Below, piece after piece: positions 20,375 through 29,330 of a stretch of 55,357 nucleotides of DNA. Numbering within the stretch: the stretch's first letter is position 1; every line of letters begins with the position of its first letter. Under the pieces are notes generated by a model. The model had not been told where the DNA came from. It did no database searches and saw only the letters and a program-made list of their open reading frames with translations. The stretch lies in assembly GCF_000759675.1 (NCBI RefSeq), contig NZ_BAWM01000007.1, positions 1 to 55,357 on the forward strand, written 5' to 3'. The translations under genes and the position numbers were made by a program. This DNA is from Neobacillus niacini (lineage in GTDB: Bacteria; Bacillota; Bacilli; Bacillales; Cytobacillaceae).

Positions 20375-21562
20375 TTAAGCTCTAGGAACCTCGATCATGA
20401 CCGCATCACCTTGACCGCCGCCGCTGCAGATGGCCGCAATCCCAATACCGCCTCCACGACGTTTCAGCTCATGCATTAACGTGATAATAATTCTAGCCCC
20501 GCTTGCTCCGATAGGATGACCCAATGCGACCGCACCGCCATTTACATTGACCTTTTCTGGATCAAGATTAGCAATTTTTCCACTTGCTAACGCAACGGCT
20601 GAAAAGGCTTCATTGATTTCAAATAAGTCGATTTCTTCTACGGTTTTACCTGTCTTTTTCAATAAGCTGTTGATGACAAGTCCTGGTGTTAATGGAAAAT
20701 CCTTTGCTTCCACGGCTACCGCTGCATGACCTAAGATAACCGCTTCCGGCTTCCGACCTTCGCGTAACGCTCTTTCTTCACTCATTAATATGAGGGCTGC
20801 CGCACCGTCATTGACTCCAGGTGCATTTCCTGCGGTGATGGTTCCGTCAGAATTAAACACTGGTGCTAATTTTGAAAGTCTTTCAATTGAGGTGTCTTTT
20901 CGTGGTGATTCATCATGCCCTACTACAGCCGGAGCCCCTTTACGCTGCGGGACGGTGACAGGCACGATTTCCTCTGCAAAAATTCCGCCTTCGATTGCGG
21001 CAATTGCCCGCTTATGACTTCTTAAAGCCCACTCATCCTGAGCTTCTCGGCTGATTTCCATTTCTTTTGCTGCCCGATTTCCGTATGTTCCCATATGAAC
21101 CCCTGTGAAGCTGCAGTTTAAGCCGTCATGAATCATTAAATCCTTCACAGATGAATCGCCCATTTTCAAGCCCCAGCGTGCTTTTGGTAAAATATATGGG
21201 GCATTACTCATCGATTCCATGCCGCCTGCAACAATCAAATCCTCGTCACCCGCGCGGATAATTTGATCCCCTAACGTAACACTGCGCATTCCAGATGCAC
21301 AAACTTTATTGATGGTTTCTGTTTTCACTTCCCATGCAAGGCCAGCCTCTCTTGCTGCCTGCCGCGATGGAATTTGTCCCTGACCGCCTTGTAAAACCGT
21401 ACCTAGAATAACCTCCTGCACGTCTTCAGGATTAACCCCTGCACGTGTGATCGCTTCTTTGACAGCAATCCCTCCGAGTTGTGCTGCAGTAAGGCTGCTA
21501 AGTGCTCCGCCAAACTTTCCAAAAGGTGTTCTTACCCCGCTCAAAATAACTGTTCTTCCCAT
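20375..21562 (-). CDS. mmgA: Acetyl-CoA C-acetyltransferase (thiolase)
   Basis: Thiolase that splits acetoacetyl-CoA/3-ketoacyl-CoA or condenses acetyl-CoA. 395 residues. The nucleophile is C88 in [13 protein letters not shown], the general-base His in [11 protein letters not shown] and the second Cys in CSGGGQGDA are all present. Start ATG at 21562 (MGRTVILSG) after GGGAGAG; the frame upstream to 21586 contains the ribosome-binding site and is discarded. It is the first gene of the mmg-like block. A cre-like site and a TetR operator-like site lie in its promoter region, fitting catabolite repression known for B. subtilis mmgA. Symbol given by similarity of sequence and order. Confidence 0.93.
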   Translation of the reverse strand: MGRTVILSGVRTPFGKFGGALSSLTAAQLGGIAVKEAITRAGVNPEDVQEVILGTVLQGGQGQIPSRQAAREAGLAWEVKTETINKVCASGMRSVTLGDQIIRAGDEDLIVAGGMESMSNAPYILPKARWGLKMGDSSVKDLMIHDGLNCSFTGVHMGTYGNRAAKEMEISREAQDEWALRSHKRAIAAIEGGIFAEEIVPVTVPQRKGAPAVVGHDESPRKDTSIERLSKLAPVFNSDGTITAGNAPGVNDGAAALILMSEERALREGRKPEAVILGHAAVAVEAKDFPLTPGLVINSLLKKTGKTVEEIDLFEINEAFSAVALASGKIANLDPEKVNVNGGAVALGHPIGASGARIIITLMHELKRRGGGIGIAAICSGGGQGDAVMIEVPRA

Positions 21563-21601
21563 CCAAAGCACTCTCCCTTTTTTCATTCTTTATCCCTTTA
21601 G

Positions 21602-21622
21602 TTGACTGAACGCTCGCTCGAT
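21602..21622. promoter_or_regulatory. Operator-like site before the thiolase gene, related to the fadF operator
   Basis: The plus-strand sequence beginning TTGACTGAACGCTCGCTCGA matches the minus-strand fadF site TTGACTGAATGCTCATTCAT at 16 of 20 positions. Likely target of the TetR-family regulator at 15872; inference. Confidence 0.5.
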
Positions 21623-21645
21623 TTCCAGCTAAAAAAATATGGAAA

Positions 21646-21659
21646 TGTAAGCGTTTTAT
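21646..21659 (-). promoter_or_regulatory. cre-like site (CcpA) before the thiolase gene
   Basis: Minus-strand ATAAAACGCTTACA agrees with the cre consensus TGWAANCGNTNWCA at 12 of 14 positions, mismatching only the first two. mmgA of B. subtilis is known to be under CcpA control. Confidence 0.5.
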
Positions 21660-21680
21660 TATCCACTATCTATTTTACAT

Positions 21681-21760
21681 AAAAAAGTGCAGAAGTTGAA
21701 ATTTTTTTACATAAAATTCTTAAGATTTTATGAATTCAGGTATCTTGCATCAACTTCTGC
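21681..21760 (-). terminator. Branched terminator of fadF
   Basis: Outer stem GCAGAAGTTGA / TCAACTTCTGC (11 bp) encloses an inner CATAAAAT / ATTTTATG hairpin and is followed by CTTTTTT on the minus strand. Confidence 0.7.
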
Positions 21761-21768
21761 TCTAACTA

Positions 21769-23868
21769 TTAAGCTACTTCCCCACAAACTGCCTTTTCAA
21801 GCAGTTCTGCCACATCATAGGTTGAAATTTTTTCTTCTACTTCTTTTGCCTTTGTTCCGTCTGATAACATCGTTAAGCAGTAGGGACATCCGGAACTGAT
21901 AACAGAAGGATTAACTGCAAGGGCTTGCTCGGTTCTTGCTACGTTAATGCGGTGTCCGGTTTCTTCCTCCATCCACATTAAGCCGCCGCCTGCACCACAG
22001 CACATTCCAGTTTCTCTGTTTCTTTCCATTTCCACGAGCTGTACTCCTGGGATTGATTTCAAAATCTCCCGTGGTGGATCGTACACGTCGTTGTAACGAC
22101 CTAAGTAACAAGAATCATGGAAGGTAATTTTTTCATTGACTGCATGTTTCGGTACTAGCTTTCCATCTCGAACGAGCTCATAAAGGACTTCTGTATGATG
22201 ATAAACCTCTGCCTCTAAACCAAAGTCAGGATATTCATTTTTGAAAATATTGTAGGCATGCGGATCGATCGTAACAATCTTCTTAACCTCAGCCTTTTCA
22301 AATTCCTCAATATTCTTGGTCGCAAGTTCTTGGAACAAGAACTCATTTCCGAGTCGACGCGGTGTATCCCCTGAGTTTTTCTCTTTGTTACCTAAGATCG
22401 CAAACTTAACGCCTGCTTCATTTAAAAGCTTAGCAAATGAAAGCGCGATTTTCTGGCTGCGGTTATCGTAGGATCCCATGGATCCAACCCAGAATAAGTA
22501 TTCAAACTCTTCACCTTTTTTGTTCATTTCTTTTACTGTTGGGATTTCTACATCCTCACGAACTTCACGCCAGCTTTCGCGCTCTTTTCTGTTTAGGCCC
22601 CATGGATTACCCTGACGTTCGATGTTGGTCATCGCTCGCTGAGCGTCTGCGTCAAGCTTTCCTTCTGTTAAAACAAGATAACGACGAAGGTCGATAATTT
22701 TGTCCACGTGCTCGTTCATAACTGGACATTGGTCTTCACAGTTTCGGCATGTGGTACATGCCCAGATTTCTTCTTCGGTTATAACATCGCCAATCAAACT
22801 CGGATTATAAGCAAGTGTAGCTGCTGTTTCTTGTGCACCTTGACCACTAGCAGAAAGTGCGATCTGGTTACCAGTTGTGTTACCAAACGCGAAGGTCGGA
22901 ACCCATGGCTGTTTCGAGGTAACCGCCGCACCATGATTCGTAAGGTGGTCACGCATTTTCACAATTAAGTCCATTGGTGACAGCATTTTTCCTGTACCTG
23001 TTGCTGGACACATATTCGTACAGCGTCCACATTCTACACAGGCATAAAAATCGATCATTTGGTGCTGCGTAAAATCTTCAATTTTTCCGACTCCGAAGGA
23101 TTCTTGTGACTCGTCCTCAAAATCGACCTTTTTCAGCTTACCAACTTTTTCTAGACGGTTAAAATATACGTTTGCCGGTCCGGCAATTAAGTGTGCGTGT
23201 TTTGATTGTGGAACATACACTAAGAAGGTTAGTAAGAATAATAAATGTACCCACCATGCCACATAAAAAATGACAATTGAAGCGGTTTCACCAATTCCCG
23301 AAAAAATAATTGCAATCAGCGATGCAATCGGTTCAGTCCAAGAGGCTTCTTCACCATGCCAAATGAGACCCATTCCGTTTCCTACTAGAACAGATAGCAT
23401 TAACCCACCGATAAAAATTAACACAAGACCTGATTTAAAATTGCGTTTCAAGCGGACAAGTTTTTCAACATAGCGTCGGTAAAATGCCCAAATGACAGCA
23501 ACAAGGATCATCAGTGTGACGATTTCTTGGAAAAAGGTAAACCCTGCATAAAGCGGTCCCAGCGGTAAATGAGAGCCCGGTACTAATCCCTTCCAAATAA
23601 AATCAATTGCACCAAATTGGACGAGAATAAAGCCATAAAAGAACATCACGTGCATGATTCCACTTTTTTTGTCCTTTAATAACTTCTTCTGACCAAATAC
23701 ATTGACCCAAATTTTTTGCATTCGTTCTTTGACATTGTTGTCAAACTCAACTTTTTTCCCCAGCTTAATGAATTCAATCCTCGTTTTAACAACGTAAACG
23801 AATAGACTGATCGCGTAAGCGGTTACAGCTAGGAATGCAATGAGGTTTACCCATAAAAGCCCATTCAT
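21769..23868 (-). CDS. fadF: Membrane-bound (Fe-S) oxidoreductase FadF
   Basis: 699-residue protein linking fatty-acid oxidation to the respiratory chain (B. subtilis YwjF/FadF). Residues 1-230 have about five to six membrane helices resembling nitrate-reductase gamma. Then two 4Fe-4S clusters: CVECGRCTNMCP and CTTCRNCEDQCP. The C-terminal half has two CCG domains, recognisable at SCYLGRYNDVYDPP with CCGAGGGLMW and at SSGCPYC. Expected to take electrons from ETF and pass them to menaquinone. ATG at 23868 after AAAGGGGG. Its promoter contains a near-perfect palindromic TetR operator, and it stands next to the mmg-like genes. Confidence 0.93.
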   Translation of the reverse strand: MNGLLWVNLIAFLAVTAYAISLFVYVVKTRIEFIKLGKKVEFDNNVKERMQKIWVNVFGQKKLLKDKKSGIMHVMFFYGFILVQFGAIDFIWKGLVPGSHLPLGPLYAGFTFFQEIVTLMILVAVIWAFYRRYVEKLVRLKRNFKSGLVLIFIGGLMLSVLVGNGMGLIWHGEEASWTEPIASLIAIIFSGIGETASIVIFYVAWWVHLLFLLTFLVYVPQSKHAHLIAGPANVYFNRLEKVGKLKKVDFEDESQESFGVGKIEDFTQHQMIDFYACVECGRCTNMCPATGTGKMLSPMDLIVKMRDHLTNHGAAVTSKQPWVPTFAFGNTTGNQIALSASGQGAQETAATLAYNPSLIGDVITEEEIWACTTCRNCEDQCPVMNEHVDKIIDLRRYLVLTEGKLDADAQRAMTNIERQGNPWGLNRKERESWREVREDVEIPTVKEMNKKGEEFEYLFWVGSMGSYDNRSQKIALSFAKLLNEAGVKFAILGNKEKNSGDTPRRLGNEFLFQELATKNIEEFEKAEVKKIVTIDPHAYNIFKNEYPDFGLEAEVYHHTEVLYELVRDGKLVPKHAVNEKITFHDSCYLGRYNDVYDPPREILKSIPGVQLVEMERNRETGMCCGAGGGLMWMEEETGHRINVARTEQALAVNPSVISSGCPYCLTMLSDGTKAKEVEEKISTYDVAELLEKAVCGEVA

Positions 23869-23961
23869 TCAATACGCCCCCTTTGTTTTCTTCTCATCCC
23901 AATTGTTTATTTTAAGTAGAAAATTTCAAAACAATAAAATTTTCTGAATACTATTACCATC

Positions 23962-23989
23962 ATTATATAATGAATGAGCATTCAGTCAA
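23962..23989 (-). promoter_or_regulatory. Sigma-A promoter of fadF with a FadR-type operator in the spacer
   Basis: Minus strand: -35 TTGACT (23989..23984), 16-nt spacer, -10 TATAAT (23967..23962). The spacer holds the perfect palindrome TGAATGAGCATTCA on the plus strand (23971..23984), close to but four bases shorter than the B. subtilis FadR consensus. A repressor bound there would block polymerase. Confidence 0.75.
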
Positions 23990-24009
23990 ATGTTTTTCTC
24001 AAAATTTAT

Positions 24010-24037
24010 TTGACTTTTTATTCAAGATTCATACTAT
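24010..24037 (+). promoter_or_regulatory. Sigma-A promoter of the cardiolipin synthase gene
   Basis: TTGACT (24010..24015), 16-nt spacer, TACTAT (24032..24037), 50 bp before the ATG. It diverges from the fadF promoter. Confidence 0.6.
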
Positions 24038-24086
24038 AGCCTCAGTTTGGCAAACCTAACAGAACTGATTGGAGGAACGATACTGA

Positions 24087-25289
24087 ATGAATTTACCATC
24101 CATAGTCATCGCTCTTATACTTCTTATCATTGTTTGGTTTTATATTGATTTTACCCTAGGCAGAAAAAAGCACCTCTCCATTTTTGGTAAACGGGAAACG
24201 CCGATTCTGCACGGAAACTTTGATATTTTTCCACATGGAAAAGAGCTATTTGTCGATTACTTTCATGAATTGAAAATGGCTCAACGCCATATTCACATCC
24301 TTTTTTATATCGTGAGGGATGACCAATTTAGCCAACAGTTTTTCGATATTTTAAAAACAAAAGCAAAAGAAGGAGTCGAAGTCAGACTGCTGGTCGACCG
24401 GGTTGGCAGTAATAAGGTAAAGAAGACTGTTATAAATGAATTGCGTCAGACGGGTGTTCAATTTGCCTTTAGCAATCGAATCCGGCTTCCATTCATTTTT
24501 TATTCCTCCCAGGTGCGAAACCACCGCAAGATTTCGATTATCGATGGAAAAATTGGTTATCTCGGCGGCTTTAATGTGGGAAAAGAATATATTGACGAAG
24601 ATCCAAAGCTGAGCCCTTGGCGTGATTATCATTTGAAAATAACCGGGGAAAGTGTGCCATTTTTACAGCATGAGTTTTTTATTGATTGGAATGAATATGC
24701 GCCTGATAATGTGACATTAGATTCTTTTTATGCTCCTGAGCAGCCCAAAGGGACGATTCCCCATCAAATTGTACCGACGGAGGCAGGCTTTCTTGAAGAA
24801 AGGTATCTCCGCTTAATTCAAAAAGTTAAAAAGTCGATTATTATTGGCACACCATATTTTATTCCAAGCAAAAAGCTCATGGATGAACTCATTAGCTCTG
24901 CAAAGCGCGGTATTAAGATTACCATCGTCGTTCCCTATATTACTGATCATATGCTTGTCCAAGAAGCTTCATACCGGTATTTACGTTTAATGTTAAAAGA
25001 GGGAGCAGAGGTTTTTCAGTATATGAATGGTTTTTACCATGCAAAATCAATCATCATTGATGACCAATTATGTGATATCGGTACTGCTAATTTTGATAAA
25101 CGAAGTATATTTTTAAACAAAGAAATTAACTGTTATTTTTATGATCCTGCCTTTGTTGATCGTTTTAAGGATATCATTCAAAAAGACATTCTTGATTCAA
25201 AACCTTTGAAGCTGACGGACCTCAATAAGCCACACTTTTTTAGATCCTTAAAAGAAGGCATTGCCGGTGCTCTGTCATTCTTTTTATAA
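24087..25289 (+). CDS. clsB: Phospholipase D family cardiolipin synthase (YwjE/ClsB-like)
   Basis: Transfers a phosphatidyl group between two phosphatidylglycerols to form cardiolipin. 400 residues. An N-terminal membrane helix (about 4-22, IVIALILLIIVWFYIDF) is followed by two PLD domains with HKD motifs: HRKISIID near residue 148 and HAKSIIID near 318, each followed by the usual G-G-x-N / G-T-A-N-F-D segment. Bacillus ClsA has two membrane helices, whereas this protein has one, as in the YwjE paralogue. The start ATG at 24087 follows GGAGG by 11 nt. uvsE follows 16 bp downstream and is probably in the same operon. Symbol by similarity and position. Confidence 0.88.
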   Translation: MNLPSIVIALILLIIVWFYIDFTLGRKKHLSIFGKRETPILHGNFDIFPHGKELFVDYFHELKMAQRHIHILFYIVRDDQFSQQFFDILKTKAKEGVEVRLLVDRVGSNKVKKTVINELRQTGVQFAFSNRIRLPFIFYSSQVRNHRKISIIDGKIGYLGGFNVGKEYIDEDPKLSPWRDYHLKITGESVPFLQHEFFIDWNEYAPDNVTLDSFYAPEQPKGTIPHQIVPTEAGFLEERYLRLIQKVKKSIIIGTPYFIPSKKLMDELISSAKRGIKITIVVPYITDHMLVQEASYRYLRLMLKEGAEVFQYMNGFYHAKSIIIDDQLCDIGTANFDKRSIFLNKEINCYFYDPAFVDRFKDIIQKDILDSKPLKLTDLNKPHFFRSLKEGIAGALSFFL

Positions 25290-25305
25290 GTAAGGAGTTA
25301 TTGCG

Positions 25306-26262
25306 ATGAAGATTCGTTTCGGCTATGTTTCAACGGCTATCACCTTGTGGGATGCATCTCCATCGAAGACACTAACATTTACACGCTATCAGCAGTTATC
25401 TGAACAGGAACGCAGGGAGAAATTACTAGCGCTCACGAAGCTGAATCTCCATCATACGCTAAGAATGCTTTATTACAATCTTGCACATGAAATTGAGCTG
25501 TACCGGCTTTCCAGTTCACTCGTTCCATTAGCCACCCATCCAGAAATATTGTGGGACTTCGTCACACCCTTCCAGTCGGAATGGAAGGAACTTGGTGATG
25601 TCATCAAAAAGAATCACTTACGGGTTAGCTTTCATCCCAATCAATTCACCTTGTTTACATCAGAGCAAACGAAAATTACCGATAATGCCCTGATGGATAT
25701 GGAATACCATTATCTTATGTTTGAAGCGATGGGTGTCGAGGACAGAGGGATGATGAATATTCATATTGGTGGTGCCTATGGTGATAAAGTGGAAACGATT
25801 GTCCGGTTCCATGAAAATCTAAAAAAGCTGCCGCCCCATATTAAACGTGCAATGACCTTAGAGAACGACGACAAAACATATAATGCAGAGGAAACCTTAA
25901 TGGCATGTGAAAAAGAAAAGGTGCCCTTTGTATTTGATTATCATCACCATATGGCTAACCTTTGTGAAACACCGCTGGAGGATTTGCTGCCGAGGATTTT
26001 TCAAACATGGGATGATGTTGACCTTATCCCGAAGATTCACATTTCCTCACCAAAGAGTGAAAAGGAATTCCGTTCCCATGCAGATTTCGTTGATCTCGAA
26101 TTTATCCTGCCATTTCTAAAGCTGGTAAAGGAACTTGGACAGGACGTCGATTTCATGATTGAAGCCAAAAAGAAGGATCAGGCTGCGTTGAAATTAGTCG
26201 AGGATATTAGCAAACTTCGCGGATATAAACGGGTCAGCGGTGCAGCTGTCGAAGTGAAATAA
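25306..26262 (+). CDS. uvsE: UV DNA damage endonuclease
   Basis: TIM-barrel metal-dependent endonuclease that nicks DNA 5' of UV photoproducts and abasic sites; important in spores. 318 residues. The start [11 protein letters not shown], metal ligands in [34 protein letters not shown] and PKIHISSPK are as expected for UVDE. ATG at 25306 after TAAGGAG. It is the YwjD position of B. subtilis. A terminator lies beyond the next small gene. Confidence 0.95.
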   Translation: MKIRFGYVSTAITLWDASPSKTLTFTRYQQLSEQERREKLLALTKLNLHHTLRMLYYNLAHEIELYRLSSSLVPLATHPEILWDFVTPFQSEWKELGDVIKKNHLRVSFHPNQFTLFTSEQTKITDNALMDMEYHYLMFEAMGVEDRGMMNIHIGGAYGDKVETIVRFHENLKKLPPHIKRAMTLENDDKTYNAEETLMACEKEKVPFVFDYHHHMANLCETPLEDLLPRIFQTWDDVDLIPKIHISSPKSEKEFRSHADFVDLEFILPFLKLVKELGQDVDFMIEAKKKDQAALKLVEDISKLRGYKRVSGAAVEVK

Positions 26263-26327
26263 TCCCAGCATTTTTTCAAGTGGGAATGGTTAAAGTAACA
26301 ACAGATTCACACAAGGAGGGATTGTCG

Positions 26328-26456
26328 ATGGAAAGCACTAGTCAATTCGTGCAAAAATTAGCGGAAAATCAAAAGAAGCAAGAAAAAAATAAAAAGCATG
26401 GGAATAACGACCCTGAAAGTAAATTACCAAATCACCAGCACTCACAAGGTGTTTAA
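26328..26456 (+). CDS. DUF4023-like small hydrophilic protein
   Basis: 42 codons, MESTSQFVQKLAENQKKQEK at the start and a Gly-Asn/Asp-rich end with LPNHQHS. The spacing of ST..FV.KL...QKK.EKNK and the LPN near the C-terminus are what I remember of the DUF4023 family of spore formers, so I assign it there with some caution. It is very hydrophilic, rich in Lys, Gln and Asn, with no membrane segment. The ribosome-binding site AAGGAGGG eight nt before ATG is excellent and a terminator follows two bases after the stop, so the gene is real. Function unknown; a spore-associated role is plausible. Confidence 0.75.
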   Translation: MESTSQFVQKLAENQKKQEKNKKHGNNDPESKLPNHQHSQGV

Positions 26457-26457
26457 A

Positions 26458-26490
26458 AAGAAAAAGTCTCCTTTGGCGGAGACTTTTTCT
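26458..26490. terminator. Bidirectional terminator between the DUF4023-like gene and sspH
   Basis: AAAAAGTCTCC / GGAGACTTTTT stem, 11 bp, usable on both strands. Confidence 0.9.
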
Positions 26491-26668
26491 ACTCTTCAAT
26501 AAGATTTAATACAGGAACTTCCCGTTCATTTTCTGGGTCAGACTTCGAATAAATTCGTGCCATCTTCGTGTTATCATCCACATGCTGAATAATAACCGGC
26601 GATCCTTCATATGTAACATTAATCATCTCCATCGACTCCGCAATTTCCTTCGCTCTTCCCACATTCAT
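26489..26668 (-). CDS. sspH: Small acid-soluble spore protein, H type
   Basis: 59 residues with the SspH family pattern: MN..RAKEI at the start, NVTYEGSPVIIQHVDD in the middle, ARIY and EREVPVLNLIE at the end. These minor SASPs are made in the forespore and packed in the spore core; they are not of the alpha/beta DNA-binding type. The start is ATG at 26668, after GAGGAG; the GTG three codons upstream is next to the ribosome-binding site. It ends at the shared terminator. No sigma-G promoter was confirmed upstream. Confidence 0.9.
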   Translation of the reverse strand: MNVGRAKEIAESMEMINVTYEGSPVIIQHVDDNTKMARIYSKSDPENEREVPVLNLIEE

Positions 26669-26747
26669 ATAGGCCACTCCTCATCTAAAAAGTACCTTTT
26701 TAATATTTACCATATAGAGGTTATTATTCTTAATAAAGGTAATATTT

Positions 26748-26792
26748 CGGTGCCTGTCACCGCCCGTGGACACTTTCCACCCCAGGTGGACA
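26748..26792. repeat. Small palindromic repeat, copy 1
   Basis: CGGTGCCTGTCACCG followed by GTGGACA and a TTTCCACC / GGTGGA hairpin. The same string occurs inverted at 30323..30369, and its core at 48938..48954. Confidence 0.8.
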
Positions 26793-26797
26793 AAATT

Positions 26798-26916
26798 AAA
26801 AAGCGGAAGCGCCTTCGGAACAAGCATAGCTTGTTCCTGCGAGGATTATTCTAGGAAGTATTCCTTAGTGATCAGGGGCTTATGCCTCCCTAGCCCCTGG
26901 GCGCTGGAGCTGGATT
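26798..26916 (+). repeat. Dispersed hairpin element, GGAACAAGC variant
   Basis: AAAAAGCGGAAGCGCC end to the left, GGCGCTGGAGCTGGATT end to the right; inner GGAACAAGC / GCTTGTTCC arm. Same variant as 12458..12552, with an extra AGGGGCTTATGCC module. It lies between the palindromic repeat and the argS terminator. Confidence 0.85.
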
Positions 26917-26923
26917 CAGATAA

Positions 26924-26952
26924 CAAAAATGGCTCCCAAAAAGGGAGCCAAA
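26924..26952 (-). terminator. Intrinsic terminator of argS
   Basis: Minus-strand TTTGGCTCCC / GGGAGCCA stem with a 5-nt loop and TTTTT. Confidence 0.9.
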
Positions 26953-26958
26953 CCGACC

Positions 26959-28629
26959 TTACATTTTTTCAGGTGCTGATACACCGATCAACGCGAGGGC
27001 GTTGCGCAGTGTGATTTGAACGGTTTTGATTAACGCGAGGCGCGCCTTAGTGCGCTCTGGCTGCTCGCTATCGAGCACTTTTTCCGCATTGTAGAAGCTG
27101 TGGAATGTTGACGCCAGCTCCATAATATAGTTCGTGACGCGGTGCGGCACACGCTTTATTGCAGCCTCACCGACTGCCTGTGGGAACTCTCCAAGCTTTT
27201 TCAATAACTCAATTTCTTTTTCCGCTGCAATTAATGATAAATCAGCGTTCTTATCCGCAGTTAACCCTTGCTCTTCACCCGAGCGGAGAATACTGCAGAT
27301 TCTAGCGTGTGCATATTGAGCATAATACACAGGGTTTTCATTTGATTCCGATACCGCTAAATCCAAGTCAAAGTCCATATGGGTATCTGAACTTCTCATC
27401 GCAAAGAAGTAACGAGTGGCGTCGAGACCAACCTCATCGACCAAATCACGCATGGTCACAGCTTTACCAGTACGTTTGCTCATCTTCATCTTCTCACCGT
27501 TTTTATAAAGGTGTACAAGCTGAATGATTTCAACCTCGAGGGCATCTGCGCCATAGCCAAGTGACTGAATCGCCGCCTTCATCCGCGGGATATAACCGTG
27601 GTGGTCCGCACCCCAAATATTGATCAGCTTTTCAAAGCCGCGGTCAAGCTTATCCTTATGGTAAGCGATATCTGGTGTTAAATACGTATACGAACCATCC
27701 TGCTTAATGAGCACGCGGTCCTTATCATCGCCGAAATCGGTTGAACGCAGCCAAGTCGCGCCCTCTTCCTCATAAATATAGCCGCTCTCACGAAGCACCT
27801 TTAACGCCTCATCGATTTTTCCATTTTTATAAAGAGAAGTTTCTGAGTACCAAATATCAAAACTAACACGGAAATCCTCAAGATCCTTTTGTAATTTTGC
27901 CATTTCATATTTCAAGCCGTATTCACGGAAAAACTCAAACCGCTCCTGCTCGTCCACATTCACATACTTATCGCCAAACTCTTCTGCCAGCGTCTTACCA
28001 ATACCAATAATATCCGCACCATGGTAGCCGTCCTCCGGCATAGCTTTATCCATACCTAACGCCTGAAAATAACGAGCTTCTACAGATAGAGCAAGATTAT
28101 TAATCTGATTCCCGGCATCATTAATATAGTACTCACGGGAAACGTCATAGCCTGCTTTCGCTAAAATATTGCAAAGTGAATCGCCGACTGCGGCACCGCG
28201 AGCATGACCAAGGTGCAGGTCGCCCGTTGGATTCGCTGAAACAAACTCCACTTGAATCTTCTGTCTGCCGCCCACTGTTGTTTCCCCGTACTTTTCCCCT
28301 GCATCAAGAACCGTCGGAATCAAATTGGTTAAGTACGCATTATTCATATAAAAATTGATAAATCCTGGACCCGCTAATTCAATTTTTTCAATAGAAGCTT
28401 TTGAATGGTCGAAATTTTCGATGAGTGCCTCCGCAATCATTCGCGGTGCTTTCTTCGCCACGCGTGCAAGCTGCATCGCCATGTTTGTTGAATAATCACC
28501 GTGCGCCTTCTCCTTTGGTACCTCTAAAATCACATCAGGTATCTGTTCTTCTGTCGCAAGATTAGCCTTCACAACCGCAGCCCGAATTTCCTCTTTTAAT
28601 CTACTTTGAACCTGTTCAACTATGTTCAT
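26959..28629 (-). CDS. argS: Arginyl-tRNA synthetase
   Basis: Class I synthetase that charges tRNA-Arg. 556 residues. N-terminal Add1 domain (about 1-110), catalytic Rossmann domain with [14 protein letters not shown] (HIGH signature 139-142), [15 protein letters not shown] as the KMSKS counterpart, and the DALR anticodon-binding C-terminus (from about 440) ending [10 protein letters not shown]. Its ATG at 28629 overlaps the stop of ywiB in ATGA, so translation is coupled to that gene. The ywiB-argS pair is typical of Bacillus. Confidence 0.97.
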   Translation of the reverse strand: MNIVEQVQSRLKEEIRAAVVKANLATEEQIPDVILEVPKEKAHGDYSTNMAMQLARVAKKAPRMIAEALIENFDHSKASIEKIELAGPGFINFYMNNAYLTNLIPTVLDAGEKYGETTVGGRQKIQVEFVSANPTGDLHLGHARGAAVGDSLCNILAKAGYDVSREYYINDAGNQINNLALSVEARYFQALGMDKAMPEDGYHGADIIGIGKTLAEEFGDKYVNVDEQERFEFFREYGLKYEMAKLQKDLEDFRVSFDIWYSETSLYKNGKIDEALKVLRESGYIYEEEGATWLRSTDFGDDKDRVLIKQDGSYTYLTPDIAYHKDKLDRGFEKLINIWGADHHGYIPRMKAAIQSLGYGADALEVEIIQLVHLYKNGEKMKMSKRTGKAVTMRDLVDEVGLDATRYFFAMRSSDTHMDFDLDLAVSESNENPVYYAQYAHARICSILRSGEEQGLTADKNADLSLIAAEKEIELLKKLGEFPQAVGEAAIKRVPHRVTNYIMELASTFHSFYNAEKVLDSEQPERTKARLALIKTVQITLRNALALIGVSAPEKM

Positions 28630-29051
28630 TCCTTTTCCTCCTGAAACGCTATTTCTAACTGATATGTACTTATTGGAGCACCTTCCATCGAAAAATCATA
28701 AAGAACACCGAAGTGGCCTTTACCATTTTCATAGGAATAATCTATTCTTTTTGCCTTTGTCACTGTTGCAAACTGACCAAACGGCATTTCATAACTGCCA
28801 TTCAACTTACGATTCAATTCAAATGGCAAGCGCATTTTAATGGCACCACCGCGTAAAATCAGGGCATTATTCGCCGCCATCTTCACAATCGTCCGGACAC
28901 TTCCCTCTTCCATCGCTTCCTCGTATCGAAGATAAGCACTATTACCTTTTTCCAAGTATGTACCAAATACCATCAATTCAAAAGTCTCTTGTAGATCAAT
29001 TGTCGTTTTTACGTTAATTTTCACAGGTACTTCAGGGACTGACAAACGCAA
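28626..29051 (-). CDS. ywiB: DUF1934 beta-barrel protein (YwiB-like)
   Basis: 141-residue conserved protein of unknown function with a predicted calycin-like beta-barrel (DUF1934). Alternating strands are visible ([42 protein letters not shown]). Always found just before argS in Bacillus, and here its TGA stop overlaps the argS ATG by four bases. The start is TTG at 29051, about 8 nt after AAGGG; no better ATG is available. It may aid argS expression or be unrelated. Confidence 0.85.
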   Translation of the reverse strand: MRLSVPEVPVKINVKTTIDLQETFELMVFGTYLEKGNSAYLRYEEAMEEGSVRTIVKMAANNALILRGGAIKMRLPFELNRKLNGSYEMPFGQFATVTKAKRIDYSYENGKGHFGVLYDFSMEGAPISTYQLEIAFQEEKE

Positions 29052-29132
29052 TGCACACCCTTTTTAAAATTGAACCTTTTCTAGGTCCTTAAAATTTTTC
29101 TAGTTTGCCGACTTAGCGCACTTTTATTATTA

Positions 29133-29253
29133 TCCAGTTCCAGCGTCTAGGGGCCCGGGGTCATAAGCCAATCCGTCCAGAAGGTTAAAAAGCAACCTTC
29201 CAGCCGGCTCGTCTTATGCCTGTCGCCCCTGGGCAAGACGCTTACACTTTTTC
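29133..29253 (-). repeat. Dispersed hairpin element, full form
   Basis: Same nested arms as 11919..12042: GGGGTCATAAGCC with GGCTTATG-type partner, AGAAGGTT with AACCTTC, GCCGGCTCG. Ends are somewhat degraded (TTCCAGCGTCT; GACGCTTACACTTTTTC). It lies between ywiB and the speB terminator. Confidence 0.85.
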
Positions 29254-29283
29254 TATTATAACCATTGTATGTACACAATTCAA

Positions 29284-29316
29284 AAGAAGCCTGCCCCACT
29301 ATTGGGACAGGCACCT
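29284..29316 (-). terminator. Intrinsic terminator of speB
   Basis: Minus-strand GCCTGTCCC / GGGGCAGGC (one G-U) followed by TTCTTTT. It carries the AGGTGCCTGTC string also seen in the small palindromic repeat. Confidence 0.75.
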
Positions 29317-29330
29317 AAAAACGCAAATTT

